A stretch of DNA of 64,000 nt from assembly GCA_964428745.1 (NCBI GenBank), contig CAYRYZ010000001.1:1-64000 (forward strand), given 5' to 3'. This document shows positions 25,797 to 35,720 of this stretch, in pieces (the first letter of the stretch is position 1; the number at the start of each line of letters is the position of its first letter). The DNA comes from GCA-002713455 sp964428745. GTDB lineage: Bacteria > Fidelibacterota > Marinisomatia > Marinisomatales > TCS55. The position numbers and the translations under genes were made by a program. The notes under the pieces were generated by a model. That model searched no databases. It worked only from the letters and a program-made list of their open reading frames with translations, and was not told where the DNA came from.

Positions 25797-27922
25797 TTAT
25801 TGTCGCCTGGTTTGTACGCTTTCTCTAGGTTTAATTTAATATCTTCTAGATCCATGAATACTGGTTTCATTTTATGAGATGCAAAAAGCTTAGCTTGATC
25901 ATCATAATGTATTGAACTACTATCTAATGTAGATGACCCAAATTGATGGATACTGTTTGCAGAAACATTTCCTTCTTTATCCCATTCAACAATTTGAAAA
26001 TAACAATCTCCTGCACTTGCAATTCTGATATCATCGTGTTTTTTTGAGTATATCGCTCTTACAATATCGGGACCTCCACTAAGAGGTAAATCTGTTTTAC
26101 CTCTTTTTAAACGTAAAATATCACCCCATTTCACATCTAAAGTACCATAATATTTTATTGACCATTTGACTGCTGATTCTAATCGGCTCATTATTTCTGA
26201 ATAATTGTAATTGTATTTATTTGGATCAAAATGTGGTCTAATTGCATCATATGCCAAATGCATCGCTGTGTTTGTACTGTCTGTATCTAGATCCCAATTT
26301 TTTAGTATTGATAGAGCTTCAATAATATCTGGATCATTACTAACTGCCTCATTTAAAAATTTGATTAAATTAACAGCCATTACAGATTTCTTAGAATACT
26401 TTGTATCAAATTTATATTGATAAAACTCATCTCTTGTAATTGATTTATCAGCACCATATGTCTCATGCATTCTTAATGCTCGATTTGTTTGGAAAAGTTC
26501 TATGCCAAGATTTTTTGGAAAGAATGATTTATCAGGATTATCATATCCAGTAGTTGAAAGAAATGGTGTACTATTGCAATTTTGCAGAAATCCTGATTTT
26601 GGATTTAATACTTTCGGTAAATCGTCATATGAAAAGTATCCTCTCCATAAGGCACGTCCTGTGCTTCCTGGTATAATTCCACTCCAATTATATGCATCTG
26701 TTCCTCTAATTGGTAGAAGTGCATTATAAACATAAAATAGGTTCCCATTTTTATCAGCATAAAGTGTATTAAACATGGGAAGAGCTAACATGCTCATTGC
26801 TTCATTGAACTCTTTTAAATTTCTTGATTTATTCATCTTGAACCATTGTTCTACGTGTCGAACCTCACCATATCCGGCATACCTTACGGCAAAGTATCCA
26901 TGATCATTTTTAACTACAGGGCCATGCACTGACCAAAGAATTTCTTTACTAAACTTCCAACTAAATGGACCCCATAATTTTACTGGGATAATAGCTTTCT
27001 TTTCTTTGAGAATTTCCCAACGGCCTTGAAAAAGATATTTATTTTTTTCATCAGGATGCATTTGTAATTCATAAACATCTATCAAATCAGGACGATTTAC
27101 AGTATGGCTCCAACCAAGATTTCGATTGTGTCCTAAAAACACTACAGGCGATCCTGGAAATAAACCACCTACAATATCTAATCCTTCCTCGCTTTTTAAA
27201 TGAGCTTCGTACCAAGCTACAGGACCTGTCCATGGTTGATGAGAATTAATTGCTATCCTAGTATGTCCATCTGCTGATCGAGCGGGACTAACAGCCACTA
27301 CATTTGAGCCAAGTAACTTTTGCTCAAATTGATTTTTTTCTTGAGAATCTAAGTTTGCTGCAAGATATGGTTTTTTATTTGATGCTAAATCTGTTAGGAT
27401 ATTATCTAATCCAAACATTAGAGGCATACGGTGAACAAAACCAGCAATAATATCTTTGCCAGAAACTGGAAATAATCCTCGAATAACCTGATCGGGATTA
27501 TTATAAGCATAGTGATTTAATCCATCAGCGTATCCATCGCATATATCACGTACTTCTTTTGATACCTGATTGATATTATCATCTACAACTTTTTCAATTT
27601 TTAGCAATTGTACCATGTAGTCGTTACCTGCTCCAACTTTACCATGCTCTTGAGCTAATCGACCTTTTGATGCTAATATAATATTTTGAATAGTCTTAAA
27701 ATCATCTTCTGCATGAGCAAATGCTAAACCATATGCTGTATCTTTATCTTTTATCCCAAAAATATGAGGTACACCCCAATTATCACGATATATAGTAACC
27801 GAATAATCTCTAAATAATTCCTCATTTATTGGGGCATGATAAATGGGTTTAATTAGAGTATATACAATAAATAAAATTGCTGTAATAATAGCAAATGAAG
27901 CATAATATCTATTTTTTAACAT
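25793..27922 (-). CDS. Penicillin acylase family hydrolase (Ntn hydrolase)
   Basis: The precursor has 709 residues and an N-terminal membrane or signal helix (FAIITAILFIVYTL). The family signature DNWGVPHIFG is near the start and GLAFAHAEDDF follows. The expected nucleophile serine, exposed by autocatalytic cleavage, is Ser206 in LLGSNVVAVSPARS. Downstream INSHQPW, PGSPVVFLGHNRNLGWSHTVN and SGGPD match the large subunit. The enzymes cut amide bonds of penicillins, acyl-homoserine lactones, lipopeptides or amides. The substrate cannot be told from sequence; scavenging of amides in the periplasm or membrane is the cautious reading. It shares a transcript with an unknown exported protein downstream. 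Confidence 0.92.
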   Translation of the reverse strand: MLKNRYYASFAIITAILFIVYTLIKPIYHAPINEELFRDYSVTIYRDNWGVPHIFGIKDKDTAYGLAFAHAEDDFKTIQNIILASKGRLAQEHGKVGAGNDYMVQLLKIEKVVDDNINQVSKEVRDICDGYADGLNHYAYNNPDQVIRGLFPVSGKDIIAGFVHRMPLMFGLDNILTDLASNKKPYLAANLDSQEKNQFEQKLLGSNVVAVSPARSADGHTRIAINSHQPWTGPVAWYEAHLKSEEGLDIVGGLFPGSPVVFLGHNRNLGWSHTVNRPDLIDVYELQMHPDEKNKYLFQGRWEILKEKKAIIPVKLWGPFSWKFSKEILWSVHGPVVKNDHGYFAVRYAGYGEVRHVEQWFKMNKSRNLKEFNEAMSMLALPMFNTLYADKNGNLFYVYNALLPIRGTDAYNWSGIIPGSTGRALWRGYFSYDDLPKVLNPKSGFLQNCNSTPFLSTTGYDNPDKSFFPKNLGIELFQTNRALRMHETYGADKSITRDEFYQYKFDTKYSKKSVMAVNLIKFLNEAVSNDPDIIEALSILKNWDLDTDSTNTAMHLAYDAIRPHFDPNKYNYNYSEIMSRLESAVKWSIKYYGTLDVKWGDILRLKRGKTDLPLSGGPDIVRAIYSKKHDDIRIASAGDCYFQIVEWDKEGNVSANSIHQFGSSTLDSSSIHYDDQAKLFASHKMKPVFMDLEDIKLNLEKAYKPGDNK

Positions 27923-27964
27923 ATGTGACTAATTTGGTTAATTATAAATTGATATGTAAGTTTA

Positions 27965-28492
27965 ATGAATATGAATTTATTATTGAAGAATAACTCTAGC
28001 CCGATAATTATTATATTTTTTTTATCAATGATATTTGTATCCTGTGCAATCCAAAGAATAGAGATTCCAAAACCAGACTTAACTATGGCAAATAAAATAC
28101 AATTTGATGCGGAATCTAAAGAAATATGGGTATATGATTTTCAAGGTCATGGACACTATTTCAATCGTGCTACAAAAAACGTTATTAATACTTTCAATAA
28201 CAAAACAGAAAATATTAATAATCAAACAATTCGACTCTACTGTGACTATCATACCTATAATGAAATGGTATTTATTGAAGAAAAAAGTGTTTCTGTTTTT
28301 AAAGCCAGTACAAAATTTATATCAAATCAAAAAGGCGATAATATAAACTCTAATCAAAGCGGGATAACAAATCCAAAAAATGGCGATAACTTTTTCCCAA
28401 GTTCTTCGCAAGGAGGATCAATAAAATCTGGCGGAAGTTCTGGAGGGTCAGGAAATAGTCAAACAACAATCCCTGTTGATAAAAAAAACTGA
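27965..28492 (+). CDS. Unknown lipoprotein with Gly/Ser/Asn-rich tail
   Basis: The protein has 175 residues with a lipoprotein signal peptide (IIIIFFLSMIFVSC). The first half of the mature part may be a small globular domain. The last 50 residues are low complexity, rich in Gly, Ser and Asn (GGSIKSGGSSGGSGNSQ), and probably disordered. No family is recognised. It is divergent from the acylase gene with 42 bases between them, and converges on the glycosylase gene at its end. Confidence 0.5.
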   Translation: MNMNLLLKNNSSPIIIIFFLSMIFVSCAIQRIEIPKPDLTMANKIQFDAESKEIWVYDFQGHGHYFNRATKNVINTFNNKTENINNQTIRLYCDYHTYNEMVFIEEKSVSVFKASTKFISNQKGDNINSNQSGITNPKNGDNFFPSSSQGGSIKSGGSSGGSGNSQTTIPVDKKN

Positions 28493-28493
28493 A

Positions 28494-29108
28494 CTACCAT
28501 TCAAATTCACCATCGTTAATTTTCCATAAATACAACGATGCGACTGTACGGTAGGGTTTCCAAAGTTCTGATTCATCTATCATATATTTGATCGGAGGTA
28601 GAGTGTCCATATTTTTAATAGATGCAAATCCCTTTTGAATTGCTAAATCACCTGAGGGGAATACATCCGGTCTAGCTAGTGAAAATATTAGAAACATATC
28701 TATAGTCCATTGACCTATTCCTTTAACCTCTAAAAGAATATTACTTATTTCTCCATTACTCATTTTTTCAATATTGGAAAACTGTATTTTAATTTGTTCC
28801 CATTTTATTGATAGATCCTTTAGGTAAATAATTTTTTGTTTAGACAAACCAACTTTTTGTAATACTTCTGCTGGCAATACCAATATATTTTCCGGATAAG
28901 GGAAGTCATTATTCCCAAATAAATTTTTGAATCGCTCATAAATTGCATTGGCAGCCTTGCCGCTTAATTGTTGATATATAATTGATCGAGCAAGTGATTC
29001 AAAATGATTTTTGATAGGTTCAAAGTTTGGTGAATCATATTTACTGATTAGCTTTGCCATAGTTGGATCCACTTTTCGTAAATGCGTTTTTGCTTTATCA
29101 ATATTCAT
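28494..29108 (-). CDS. AlkA-like DNA-3-methyladenine glycosylase (HhH-GPD)
   Basis: The protein has 204 residues and excises alkylated bases in base-excision repair. It has the SIIYQQLSGKAA motif of the HhH-GPD fold. The helix-hairpin-helix is VKGIGQWTIDMFLIF (about 128-142), followed by the catalytic aspartate Asp154 in PSGDLAIQKG. It ends with a WKPYRTVASLYLW segment typical of the bacterial and fungal AlkA/MAG group. It is shorter than E. coli AlkA because the N-terminal domain is missing, which is usual for this subgroup. No adaptive-response regulator is beside it. Confidence 0.92.
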   Translation of the reverse strand: MNIDKAKTHLRKVDPTMAKLISKYDSPNFEPIKNHFESLARSIIYQQLSGKAANAIYERFKNLFGNNDFPYPENILVLPAEVLQKVGLSKQKIIYLKDLSIKWEQIKIQFSNIEKMSNGEISNILLEVKGIGQWTIDMFLIFSLARPDVFPSGDLAIQKGFASIKNMDTLPPIKYMIDESELWKPYRTVASLYLWKINDGEFEW

Positions 29109-29173
29109 AATATGTAATAATCAAAGAAAGAAATTTGGGATTAATGCTGATAGTTTATCAGCAAAATACTTTA

Positions 29174-29785
29174 CTATAGTTCCGCCATAATAGTAGCACG
29201 TTCAGCTTCAATACGATCTTTATTCTCACCTTTTTCATCCAAAATATCAAGTACGTCTAGAGCTCTATTATATAGACCTTGCTCTTTTAATACATGGACT
29301 AATGTAAATGTGGCAAGTCGAGGGCTTACTGCTACTTCTTGTAATATTACATCAGTAGGTATAGGTTTTTTCGCTTTTGATTTCTTTGACTTTTTAGGAG
29401 ATAAAAAATCATTTGCAAATTGATTATTTGGGTCTATGTCTTGTGCACGTTTCCAACTTGATGATAGAGTGTTTTTAGATCTACCTAGCTGTTCTTGAAG
29501 CATTGGAAGAGCTGCTACAGCTGTTTCATGATTAGGATATTTTTCTAATACTTTTTTCATCAACTTTTCTGCTACAACTAAATTGCCTAACCCCATTTCA
29601 GCTTGAGATAAAATAAAAGTTCCTTCTATCGAATCTGGATGATGTTTTAATCCAATTTCACAAACTCGTTTTGCACGATCATACTGTCCTTGTCGTTGAT
29701 ATGTTTCTGCAAGGACTGGGAATAATACCGTATCAAAGTGATCAGCAAAATATAATTCTAATTCTGTAATATTATTTAATTCCAT
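29174..29785 (-). CDS. TPR-repeat protein
   Basis: The protein has 203 residues and is cytoplasmic (no signal peptide). Tetratricopeptide units begin near VLAETYQRQGQYDRAKRVC and EGTFILSQAEMGLGNLVVAEKLM, with a further one in LVHVLKEQGLYNRALDVLD near the C-terminus. A lysine- and serine-rich linker (SPKKSKKSKAKK) separates the two halves. TPR proteins mediate protein contacts; the partner is unknown. It abuts the B12-binding subunit gene directly (start next to its stop), so the two are coupled. Confidence 0.75.
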   Translation of the reverse strand: MELNNITELELYFADHFDTVLFPVLAETYQRQGQYDRAKRVCEIGLKHHPDSIEGTFILSQAEMGLGNLVVAEKLMKKVLEKYPNHETAVAALPMLQEQLGRSKNTLSSSWKRAQDIDPNNQFANDFLSPKKSKKSKAKKPIPTDVILQEVAVSPRLATFTLVHVLKEQGLYNRALDVLDILDEKGENKDRIEAERATIMAEL

Positions 29786-30190
29786 CTAACGACGATTTTC
29801 TTTAACCCAATTAGTTATATAATCTACTGTTTCCTGAACAGGAGTGCCAGGGCCAAATAATTTTCCAACCCCCATATCTTCTAATAACAGGACGTCTTTC
29901 TTTGGAATAATACCTCCCCCAACAAGCAATACATCATCAATATTTTTTTCTTTCATCAATTTTAGAATATTTGGGAAAATAGTCATATGGGCATTGTTTA
30001 AACTTGAAAGAGCTATAACATCTACATCTTCTTGTAATGCAGATGATACTATCTTTTCAGGTGTTTGACGCAAACCTAAATAAATCACTTCCATTCCTGC
30101 ATCACGATAAGCTGCAGCAAGAACTTTTATTCCTCTATCATGACCATCTAGGCCTGGTTTAGCCATTAAAATTCGTATTTTGCGTTCCAT
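29786..30190 (-). CDS. Methylmalonyl-CoA mutase-type B12-binding subunit
   Basis: The protein has 134 residues and corresponds to the C-terminal cobalamin-binding domain of acyl-CoA mutases. The lower-ligand histidine is H17 in the motif GLDGHDRG, followed by IYLGLRQTPEKI, ALSSLNNAHM and LLVGGGIIPKKD. It stands as a separate small subunit, as in methylmalonyl-CoA or isobutyryl-CoA mutases with split chains. The catalytic large subunit is not in the window. Propionate or branched-chain metabolism is the likely role; the exact acyl-CoA is not decidable. It lies downstream of dnaE on the same strand, with 77 bases between. Confidence 0.92.
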   Translation of the reverse strand: MERKIRILMAKPGLDGHDRGIKVLAAAYRDAGMEVIYLGLRQTPEKIVSSALQEDVDVIALSSLNNAHMTIFPNILKLMKEKNIDDVLLVGGGIIPKKDVLLLEDMGVGKLFGPGTPVQETVDYITNWVKENRR

Positions 30191-30267
30191 TTACAAGGAA
30201 ATTACAATTAATTATTTATTGAATCGAGAATTGATATTTTGTAATAAATCTATAAAAGAATAATAGG

Positions 30268-33200
30268 TTAATCTGAAACCCAAACATTTTCCTTACCATA
30301 ATTACCCCTAAGTTTCTTAAGGAATGATTGATGAGAAGAAACTTTTATATTATGAGAAAAAATACGTTGTTGTTTTCCTCTATCGTTCGGGACATGAAAC
30401 ATAAGTCCACATTTTCCTTTGTGTCCTTTTGCCAAATCAAACAATGCATCTACATCTACATTTGACATTTGATTTGGATCAATTCTAATATTAATATTTT
30501 TTGAATAAAAATCTCTTGCTTTATCAACTGTAATAATTTCATCGGCGATGATTTTTAAATCAGAAAAATCCGTATCATCTGTGGGTTTACCCTTAACAAA
30601 AACAACCATATCATTTTTAATTAATTGTTTGTATTTGGAGAATGTATCGCTAAATGCTAAAATTTCAGCTTGACCACCAAGACAATCTAATTTAAAGAAA
30701 GCCATTTGATTGTTTTTGCGATCGAAATGCATTTTAACTTCACAAATTGCTCCACCTATGCGAACTTTATCATCATTATTCATAATCACCTTATCCGTAA
30801 AATCAAAATTTGAAAATTCTTCCAATTCATCAGCATATTTGAGCAATGGGTGACCGGAGAGATAAAGACCTAGAACTTCCTTTTCATTTTCTAATAATTG
30901 GCTCTCTTCCCATTCATCATTTGATACTAATTGGGGAACCAAAGTCATATCTTGTCCATTTGAACTTTTTGCGCCAAAAAGATCCACCTGGTTCCTAGCA
31001 TTATTTTCTTGAACAGTCTGCCCGTACTTTAGTACAGTATCAATTGAATTATGTTTTTGTGCACGATTACCTTCTAAGCTATCTAGTGCACCTGCCATAT
31101 TTAAACTTTCCAATACTTTTCTATTTAAAGCTTTTAAACTTACTTTTGAAGTAAAATCAAATAATGTCTCAAATTTCCCTGAATCATTTCTGGTTTCTAT
31201 AATTTCTTGAAGTGCTTTGGTACCCACATTCTTTATCGCATTAAGGCCAAATGAAATCGTGCTATTATTGACAGGATGAAAATTAATATCTGATACATTA
31301 ATATCAGGCGGGTCAACTTCAATTTTCATCTTACGACATTCATTAATAAGAATAACAATACGATCAATATTTGACATTTCACTTGTTAGATTAGCGCTCA
31401 TAAATTCTGCTGGATAATGTGTTTTTAACCAAGCTGTTTGATATGCAACGTAGGCATAGGCGGTTGAATGACTTTTATTAAATCCATATTCCGCAAATCT
31501 TTCAATTAATTCATAGATGCTATTTGCTTTTGTTTTAGATATATTATTTTTTTTCTGTGCACCATCAATAAATTTAATTTTTAACTCATCCATAAGTTTT
31601 TTTATTTTTTTACCCATCGCTCTTCTCATAATATCTGCTTCAGCAAGTGAAAAATCTGCAACCTCATGAGCAATTTGCATAACTTGTTCCTGGTATACAA
31701 TAATTCCGTAGGTTTCTTCGAGAATGGGTTTCATACTTGGGTGAGTATACTTGATCTTTGTTTTACCTGCCTTTCGTGATATAAAATCACCAATATTTTT
31801 CATCGGACCCGGTCTATATAATGCATTCATTGCAATTAAATCTTCAATCACGGTTGGTTTTAGTTTTTTCAAAAACTCACGCATGCCTGAAGATTCGAAT
31901 TGAAAAACACCTGTAGTTAAACCTTTAGCAAAAAGTTTATAAACATTTGGATCATCTAATGGAATATTATCAATATCTAAATCTTCACCTAAAGCTCTCA
32001 CAAGTTTTATTGTGTTATCAATAACTGTTAGGTTTCTAAGTCCTAAAAAATCCAATTTTAGTAGGCCTAATTCCTCTAACCCCTTCATATCATATTGTGA
32101 TGTTACATCGCCTTGGGGTGATCGATAAAGTGGCACATAATCTGTTAAATTGCCAGGCGCAATAACAACTCCTGCGGCGTGGGTTGAGGCATGACGGTTC
32201 ATTCCTTCTAGGGTTTTTGACAGCTCTATTACTTCTTTGTATTCACCTGATGCTGCTTCACTTAATTCCAAACTCTGCTCTAATGCCTCATCAAGGGAAA
32301 TATTTATAGTTGTAGGAATCATTTTTGCTATACGATCGATTTCACCATATGAATATCCTAGAACACGCCCTACATCACGTACTGCTTGACGAGCCTTCAT
32401 TTTTCCAAATGTTATTATTTGAGTAACAGAATTTTCTCCATATTGATTCTTAATATAATCGATGACCTCACCTCTACGTTCAATGCAAAAATCAATATCA
32501 ATATCTGGCATACTAATTCTATCCGGATTTAAAAAACGTTCAAATAGTAGCTGATGTTTGATTGGATCTATTGTTGTAACACCCAATGAATATGAAACTA
32601 AGCTTCCTGCAGCAGAACCTCGTCCAGGGCCAACCGGTATATTATTATCTTTAGCATACTTCACAAAGTCAGCAGTAATCAAAAAATAACCAGCGAAACC
32701 CATTTTTTTTATAACATTTAATTCATGATCTAATCGCTTAGATAATTCATCAGTGTAATCTTCATACTTTTCTGTAATACCTTGTTTACATAAAGCTTTT
32801 AAATATTCATCAGGGGTTTTGTGTGGTGACTCCTTTGGGATAGGAAAATTGGGCAGATGATAATCACCCATTGGAATCTCAATCTCAATACTATCTGCAA
32901 TCTTACGAGTATTTTCAATAGCACTTGGTATATCTTTAAATAATTCAAACATTTGATCCTGAGTTTTAAAATAAAACTCAGGTGTTGCATAGCGTAAACG
33001 ATTTGGATCATCACGGTCTTTACCTGTACCTAAACAAATATGAACATCATGTGCCTCCCAGTGTTCATGCTTAGCATAATGAGCATCATTAGTACATACC
33101 ATAGGGAGATCTAACTCTGTAGAAAGTTTTTTAATATTTTCTACGGTTTTTTCTTCATCTGGTATACCATGATTTTGAATTTCTAAATAAAAACGATCAG

Positions 33201-33708
33201 GGAAAATTTCTGAAAATCTTAATGCAGCTTCTTTAGCACCTTTCCAATCATCTCTTAACATTTTTTCAGGAATTTCACCTTTTAAACAACCTGATAAACA
33301 GATAATCCCATCACTATGCTCTCTTAATAAATCTATATCAATTCTGGGGCGATAATAGAATCCTTCTAAATATCCATGTGTTACAAGTTTCATCAAGTTC
33401 TTATATCCATCATAATTTTTTGCCAAAAGAACGAGATGATTATTTCCCCAACCTCCATCAGATCTTGGTTTTTTATCAAAACGACTTCCTGTCGCTACAT
33501 AAGTTTCACATCCTATAATTGGTTTTATACCAGCTGATTTAGCTGATTTATAATATGGTATTACACTAAACATATTACCATGTTCTGTTAGTGCGACTGA
33601 ATCCATACCAAGATCATCTATAGTATTAACTAATGTCTGAACAGTTTGAGCTCCATCTAATAAACTGTAATCAGAATGATTATGTAAATGTACAAATTCT
33701 GAATTCAT
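30268..33708 (-). CDS. dnaE: DNA polymerase III alpha subunit
   Basis: The 1146-residue replicative polymerase is close to the usual DnaE length. The PHP domain is at the start (VHLHNHSDYSLLDGAQ) with metal-binding histidines largely kept. The polymerase palm has PDIDIDFC and the catalytic region near GPGRGSAAGSLVSYSLG and RRAMGKK. C-terminal helix-hairpin-helix and OB-fold regions are present. It forms the core of the chromosomal replicase. It is downstream of prmC and on the same strand, separated by 67 bases. Confidence 0.97.
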   Translation of the reverse strand: MNSEFVHLHNHSDYSLLDGAQTVQTLVNTIDDLGMDSVALTEHGNMFSVIPYYKSAKSAGIKPIIGCETYVATGSRFDKKPRSDGGWGNNHLVLLAKNYDGYKNLMKLVTHGYLEGFYYRPRIDIDLLREHSDGIICLSGCLKGEIPEKMLRDDWKGAKEAALRFSEIFPDRFYLEIQNHGIPDEEKTVENIKKLSTELDLPMVCTNDAHYAKHEHWEAHDVHICLGTGKDRDDPNRLRYATPEFYFKTQDQMFELFKDIPSAIENTRKIADSIEIEIPMGDYHLPNFPIPKESPHKTPDEYLKALCKQGITEKYEDYTDELSKRLDHELNVIKKMGFAGYFLITADFVKYAKDNNIPVGPGRGSAAGSLVSYSLGVTTIDPIKHQLLFERFLNPDRISMPDIDIDFCIERRGEVIDYIKNQYGENSVTQIITFGKMKARQAVRDVGRVLGYSYGEIDRIAKMIPTTINISLDEALEQSLELSEAASGEYKEVIELSKTLEGMNRHASTHAAGVVIAPGNLTDYVPLYRSPQGDVTSQYDMKGLEELGLLKLDFLGLRNLTVIDNTIKLVRALGEDLDIDNIPLDDPNVYKLFAKGLTTGVFQFESSGMREFLKKLKPTVIEDLIAMNALYRPGPMKNIGDFISRKAGKTKIKYTHPSMKPILEETYGIIVYQEQVMQIAHEVADFSLAEADIMRRAMGKKIKKLMDELKIKFIDGAQKKNNISKTKANSIYELIERFAEYGFNKSHSTAYAYVAYQTAWLKTHYPAEFMSANLTSEMSNIDRIVILINECRKMKIEVDPPDINVSDINFHPVNNSTISFGLNAIKNVGTKALQEIIETRNDSGKFETLFDFTSKVSLKALNRKVLESLNMAGALDSLEGNRAQKHNSIDTVLKYGQTVQENNARNQVDLFGAKSSNGQDMTLVPQLVSNDEWEESQLLENEKEVLGLYLSGHPLLKYADELEEFSNFDFTDKVIMNNDDKVRIGGAICEVKMHFDRKNNQMAFFKLDCLGGQAEILAFSDTFSKYKQLIKNDMVVFVKGKPTDDTDFSDLKIIADEIITVDKARDFYSKNINIRIDPNQMSNVDVDALFDLAKGHKGKCGLMFHVPNDRGKQQRIFSHNIKVSSHQSFLKKLRGNYGKENVWVSD

Positions 33709-33775
33709 TATTATAAAATATCCATGTTAATAAATTTCCTTAACATATAATTCTTTGCTCGGTTTCTTACTTGTA

Positions 33776-34651
33776 TTATATCTCAATTTTTAATACCCTC
33801 AAATCACCATTATAATCTGTTATCAAATCTATTTTATTGAAATCTGATGAATTGAAAATATTGAAAGCTTTTATTGGATGTGAGCCCAGTCCGACTTCCA
33901 AAAGCATTTTACCATTTTTTTTACTCAATTTTTTCGCAATATCACAAAATCTTCTATAAAACTCTAGGCCATCTTTATAATCAGTAAGGGCTATGTGAGG
34001 CTCATAATGGCTAACATCTGACATAATAGTATTCATTTCATATTTTGAAATGTATGGCGGATTTGAAATAATTAAATCATACTCCCCCTTCGGTATTTCT
34101 TTCATAAAATCTAATTTTGAAAATGTAACATTTGATATTTTATTCATTCTAACATTGTTTTTTGCTATTTCCAATGCGCTAGGTGATATATCTATTGACA
34201 CAATCTTGGCATCTTTTCTTGCGGATCCAATTGCAATTGCGATACAGCCAGAACCTGTTCCAACTTCGAGTACTTTGGGTCTTGATAAAGTTTTAAGGGA
34301 ATCAATTGCTACCTCTACCAATTTTTCTGTTTCCACCCTAGGGATTAAAACTTTAGGAGAAACCGATATTTCATTTCCATAGAATTCTGTTCTACCGGTT
34401 ATATATTGTACAGGTTTATTTTTTAATCTTTGATTAACCCATTCTTTAAAACAGGATACTTTACTATGAGTAATTTTTTGTTCAGATTTTAAATATAGAT
34501 CAGAACGCTTAGAATGCATTAAATCACATAAGAGCCATTCTATTTCATCTCTAGCTTCCTTGAATCCATTTGATAATAAGTAATTCTCTCCCCAATGCAT
34601 TATATCAAGAACTTTCCATTCCTGATTAATATTGTCTTTCAAGCTGATCAA
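33776..34651 (-). CDS. prmC: Peptide chain release factor N5-glutamine methyltransferase
   Basis: The 291-residue enzyme methylates the glutamine of the GGQ motif in release factors, using S-adenosylmethionine. The N-terminal helical domain is followed by VLEVGTGSGCIAIA (about 128-140), the SAM-binding motif, and the catalytic NPPY motif at 197-200. It lies directly after prfA, its own substrate, with one base between stop and start, so the methylase and release factor are made together. Length is typical. Confidence 0.96.
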   Translation of the reverse strand: MISLKDNINQEWKVLDIMHWGENYLLSNGFKEARDEIEWLLCDLMHSKRSDLYLKSEQKITHSKVSCFKEWVNQRLKNKPVQYITGRTEFYGNEISVSPKVLIPRVETEKLVEVAIDSLKTLSRPKVLEVGTGSGCIAIAIGSARKDAKIVSIDISPSALEIAKNNVRMNKISNVTFSKLDFMKEIPKGEYDLIISNPPYISKYEMNTIMSDVSHYEPHIALTDYKDGLEFYRRFCDIAKKLSKKNGKMLLEVGLGSHPIKAFNIFNSSDFNKIDLITDYNGDLRVLKIEI

Positions 34652-34652
34652 G

Positions 34653-35720
34653 TTATTCTACAAATGATGCTAGCTGATCTTGTTGATCAGCTAATTTAAG
34701 ATTTTCAATAATAGAATTAATTTGCCCATCCATAACACCTTCAAGATTATAAGCAGTAAAATTAATTCTGTGATCAGTTATACGACCCTGGGGGAAATTA
34801 TAAGTTCGTATTTTAGCTGATCTATCTCCTGTTGAAACCATATTTTTGCGAGCTTTTGCTCTTTCCCTCGCAATCTTCTCTTGCTGTGCTGCTAACAACC
34901 TTGATCGAAGAACTTTTAATGCTGCTGCTTTGTTCTTATGCTGAGATGTTTCATCTTGACAGGTAACAACCACACCTGTTGGGATATGGGTAATACGTAT
35001 AGCTGATTCTGTTTTATTTACGTGCTGACCTCCAGCGCCACTTGCACGATACGTATCAATTTTTAAATCAGAATCTAATATTTCAATATCAGCTTCTTCG
35101 GCTTCAGGTAATATTGCAACAGTGGCAGCAGATGTATGCACTCTTCCACTAGTTTCTGTTTTTGGGACCCTTTGAACTCTATGAACACCACTCTCGAATT
35201 TCATAAAACCATATACTCCATCACCTTCAACTGAAAAAATTATTTCTTTAAAGCCACCAATACCTATTGCATTTGATTCCATTACACTATATTTCCAACT
35301 ATTTCGTTCAGCAAACCTTGTATACATTCTATATAAATCAGCTGCAAATAAAGCTGCTTCATCTCCACCAGTTCCGGCGCGTATTTCTATTATTGTATTC
35401 TTATCATCAGTTGGATCATGGGGTAACAATAAAACCTTTAATTCTTTTTCTAATTTTTCTAATGATATTTGCAAATCATCAATTTCAGCTTTTGCAATTT
35501 CTTTGAGATCTTTATCATCACTATTTAAAATATTTATATCATCATCGATCTGATTTGTAATCTTTATGAATTGATTTGATTTTTCGACAACTGGACTCAA
35601 ACGTCGGTGTTCTCTTGCTGATTCAGTATAAAGTTTTTGATCATTAACAAGGTTAGGATCAGCCATTTTTAATTCCAAAGATTCGAAGTGAGCAATAATT
35701 CCCTTTAGTTTATCAATCAT
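34653..35720 (-). CDS. prfA: Peptide chain release factor 1
   Basis: The 355-residue factor releases peptides at UAA and UAG stop codons. The GGQ motif is at 230-232 in SGAGGQHVNKTES. The codon-recognition loop has the P-x-T form (PKT, 186-188, in RVQRVPKTETSGR), marking it as RF1 rather than RF2. The E-rich N-terminal helix domain and normal length complete the call. Its start overlaps the DUF1385 stop by four bases and prmC follows, so translation termination genes are grouped with rho and L31. Confidence 0.97.
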   Translation of the reverse strand: MIDKLKGIIAHFESLELKMADPNLVNDQKLYTESAREHRRLSPVVEKSNQFIKITNQIDDDINILNSDDKDLKEIAKAEIDDLQISLEKLEKELKVLLLPHDPTDDKNTIIEIRAGTGGDEAALFAADLYRMYTRFAERNSWKYSVMESNAIGIGGFKEIIFSVEGDGVYGFMKFESGVHRVQRVPKTETSGRVHTSAATVAILPEAEEADIEILDSDLKIDTYRASGAGGQHVNKTESAIRITHIPTGVVVTCQDETSQHKNKAAALKVLRSRLLAAQQEKIARERAKARKNMVSTGDRSAKIRTYNFPQGRITDHRINFTAYNLEGVMDGQINSIIENLKLADQQDQLASFVE

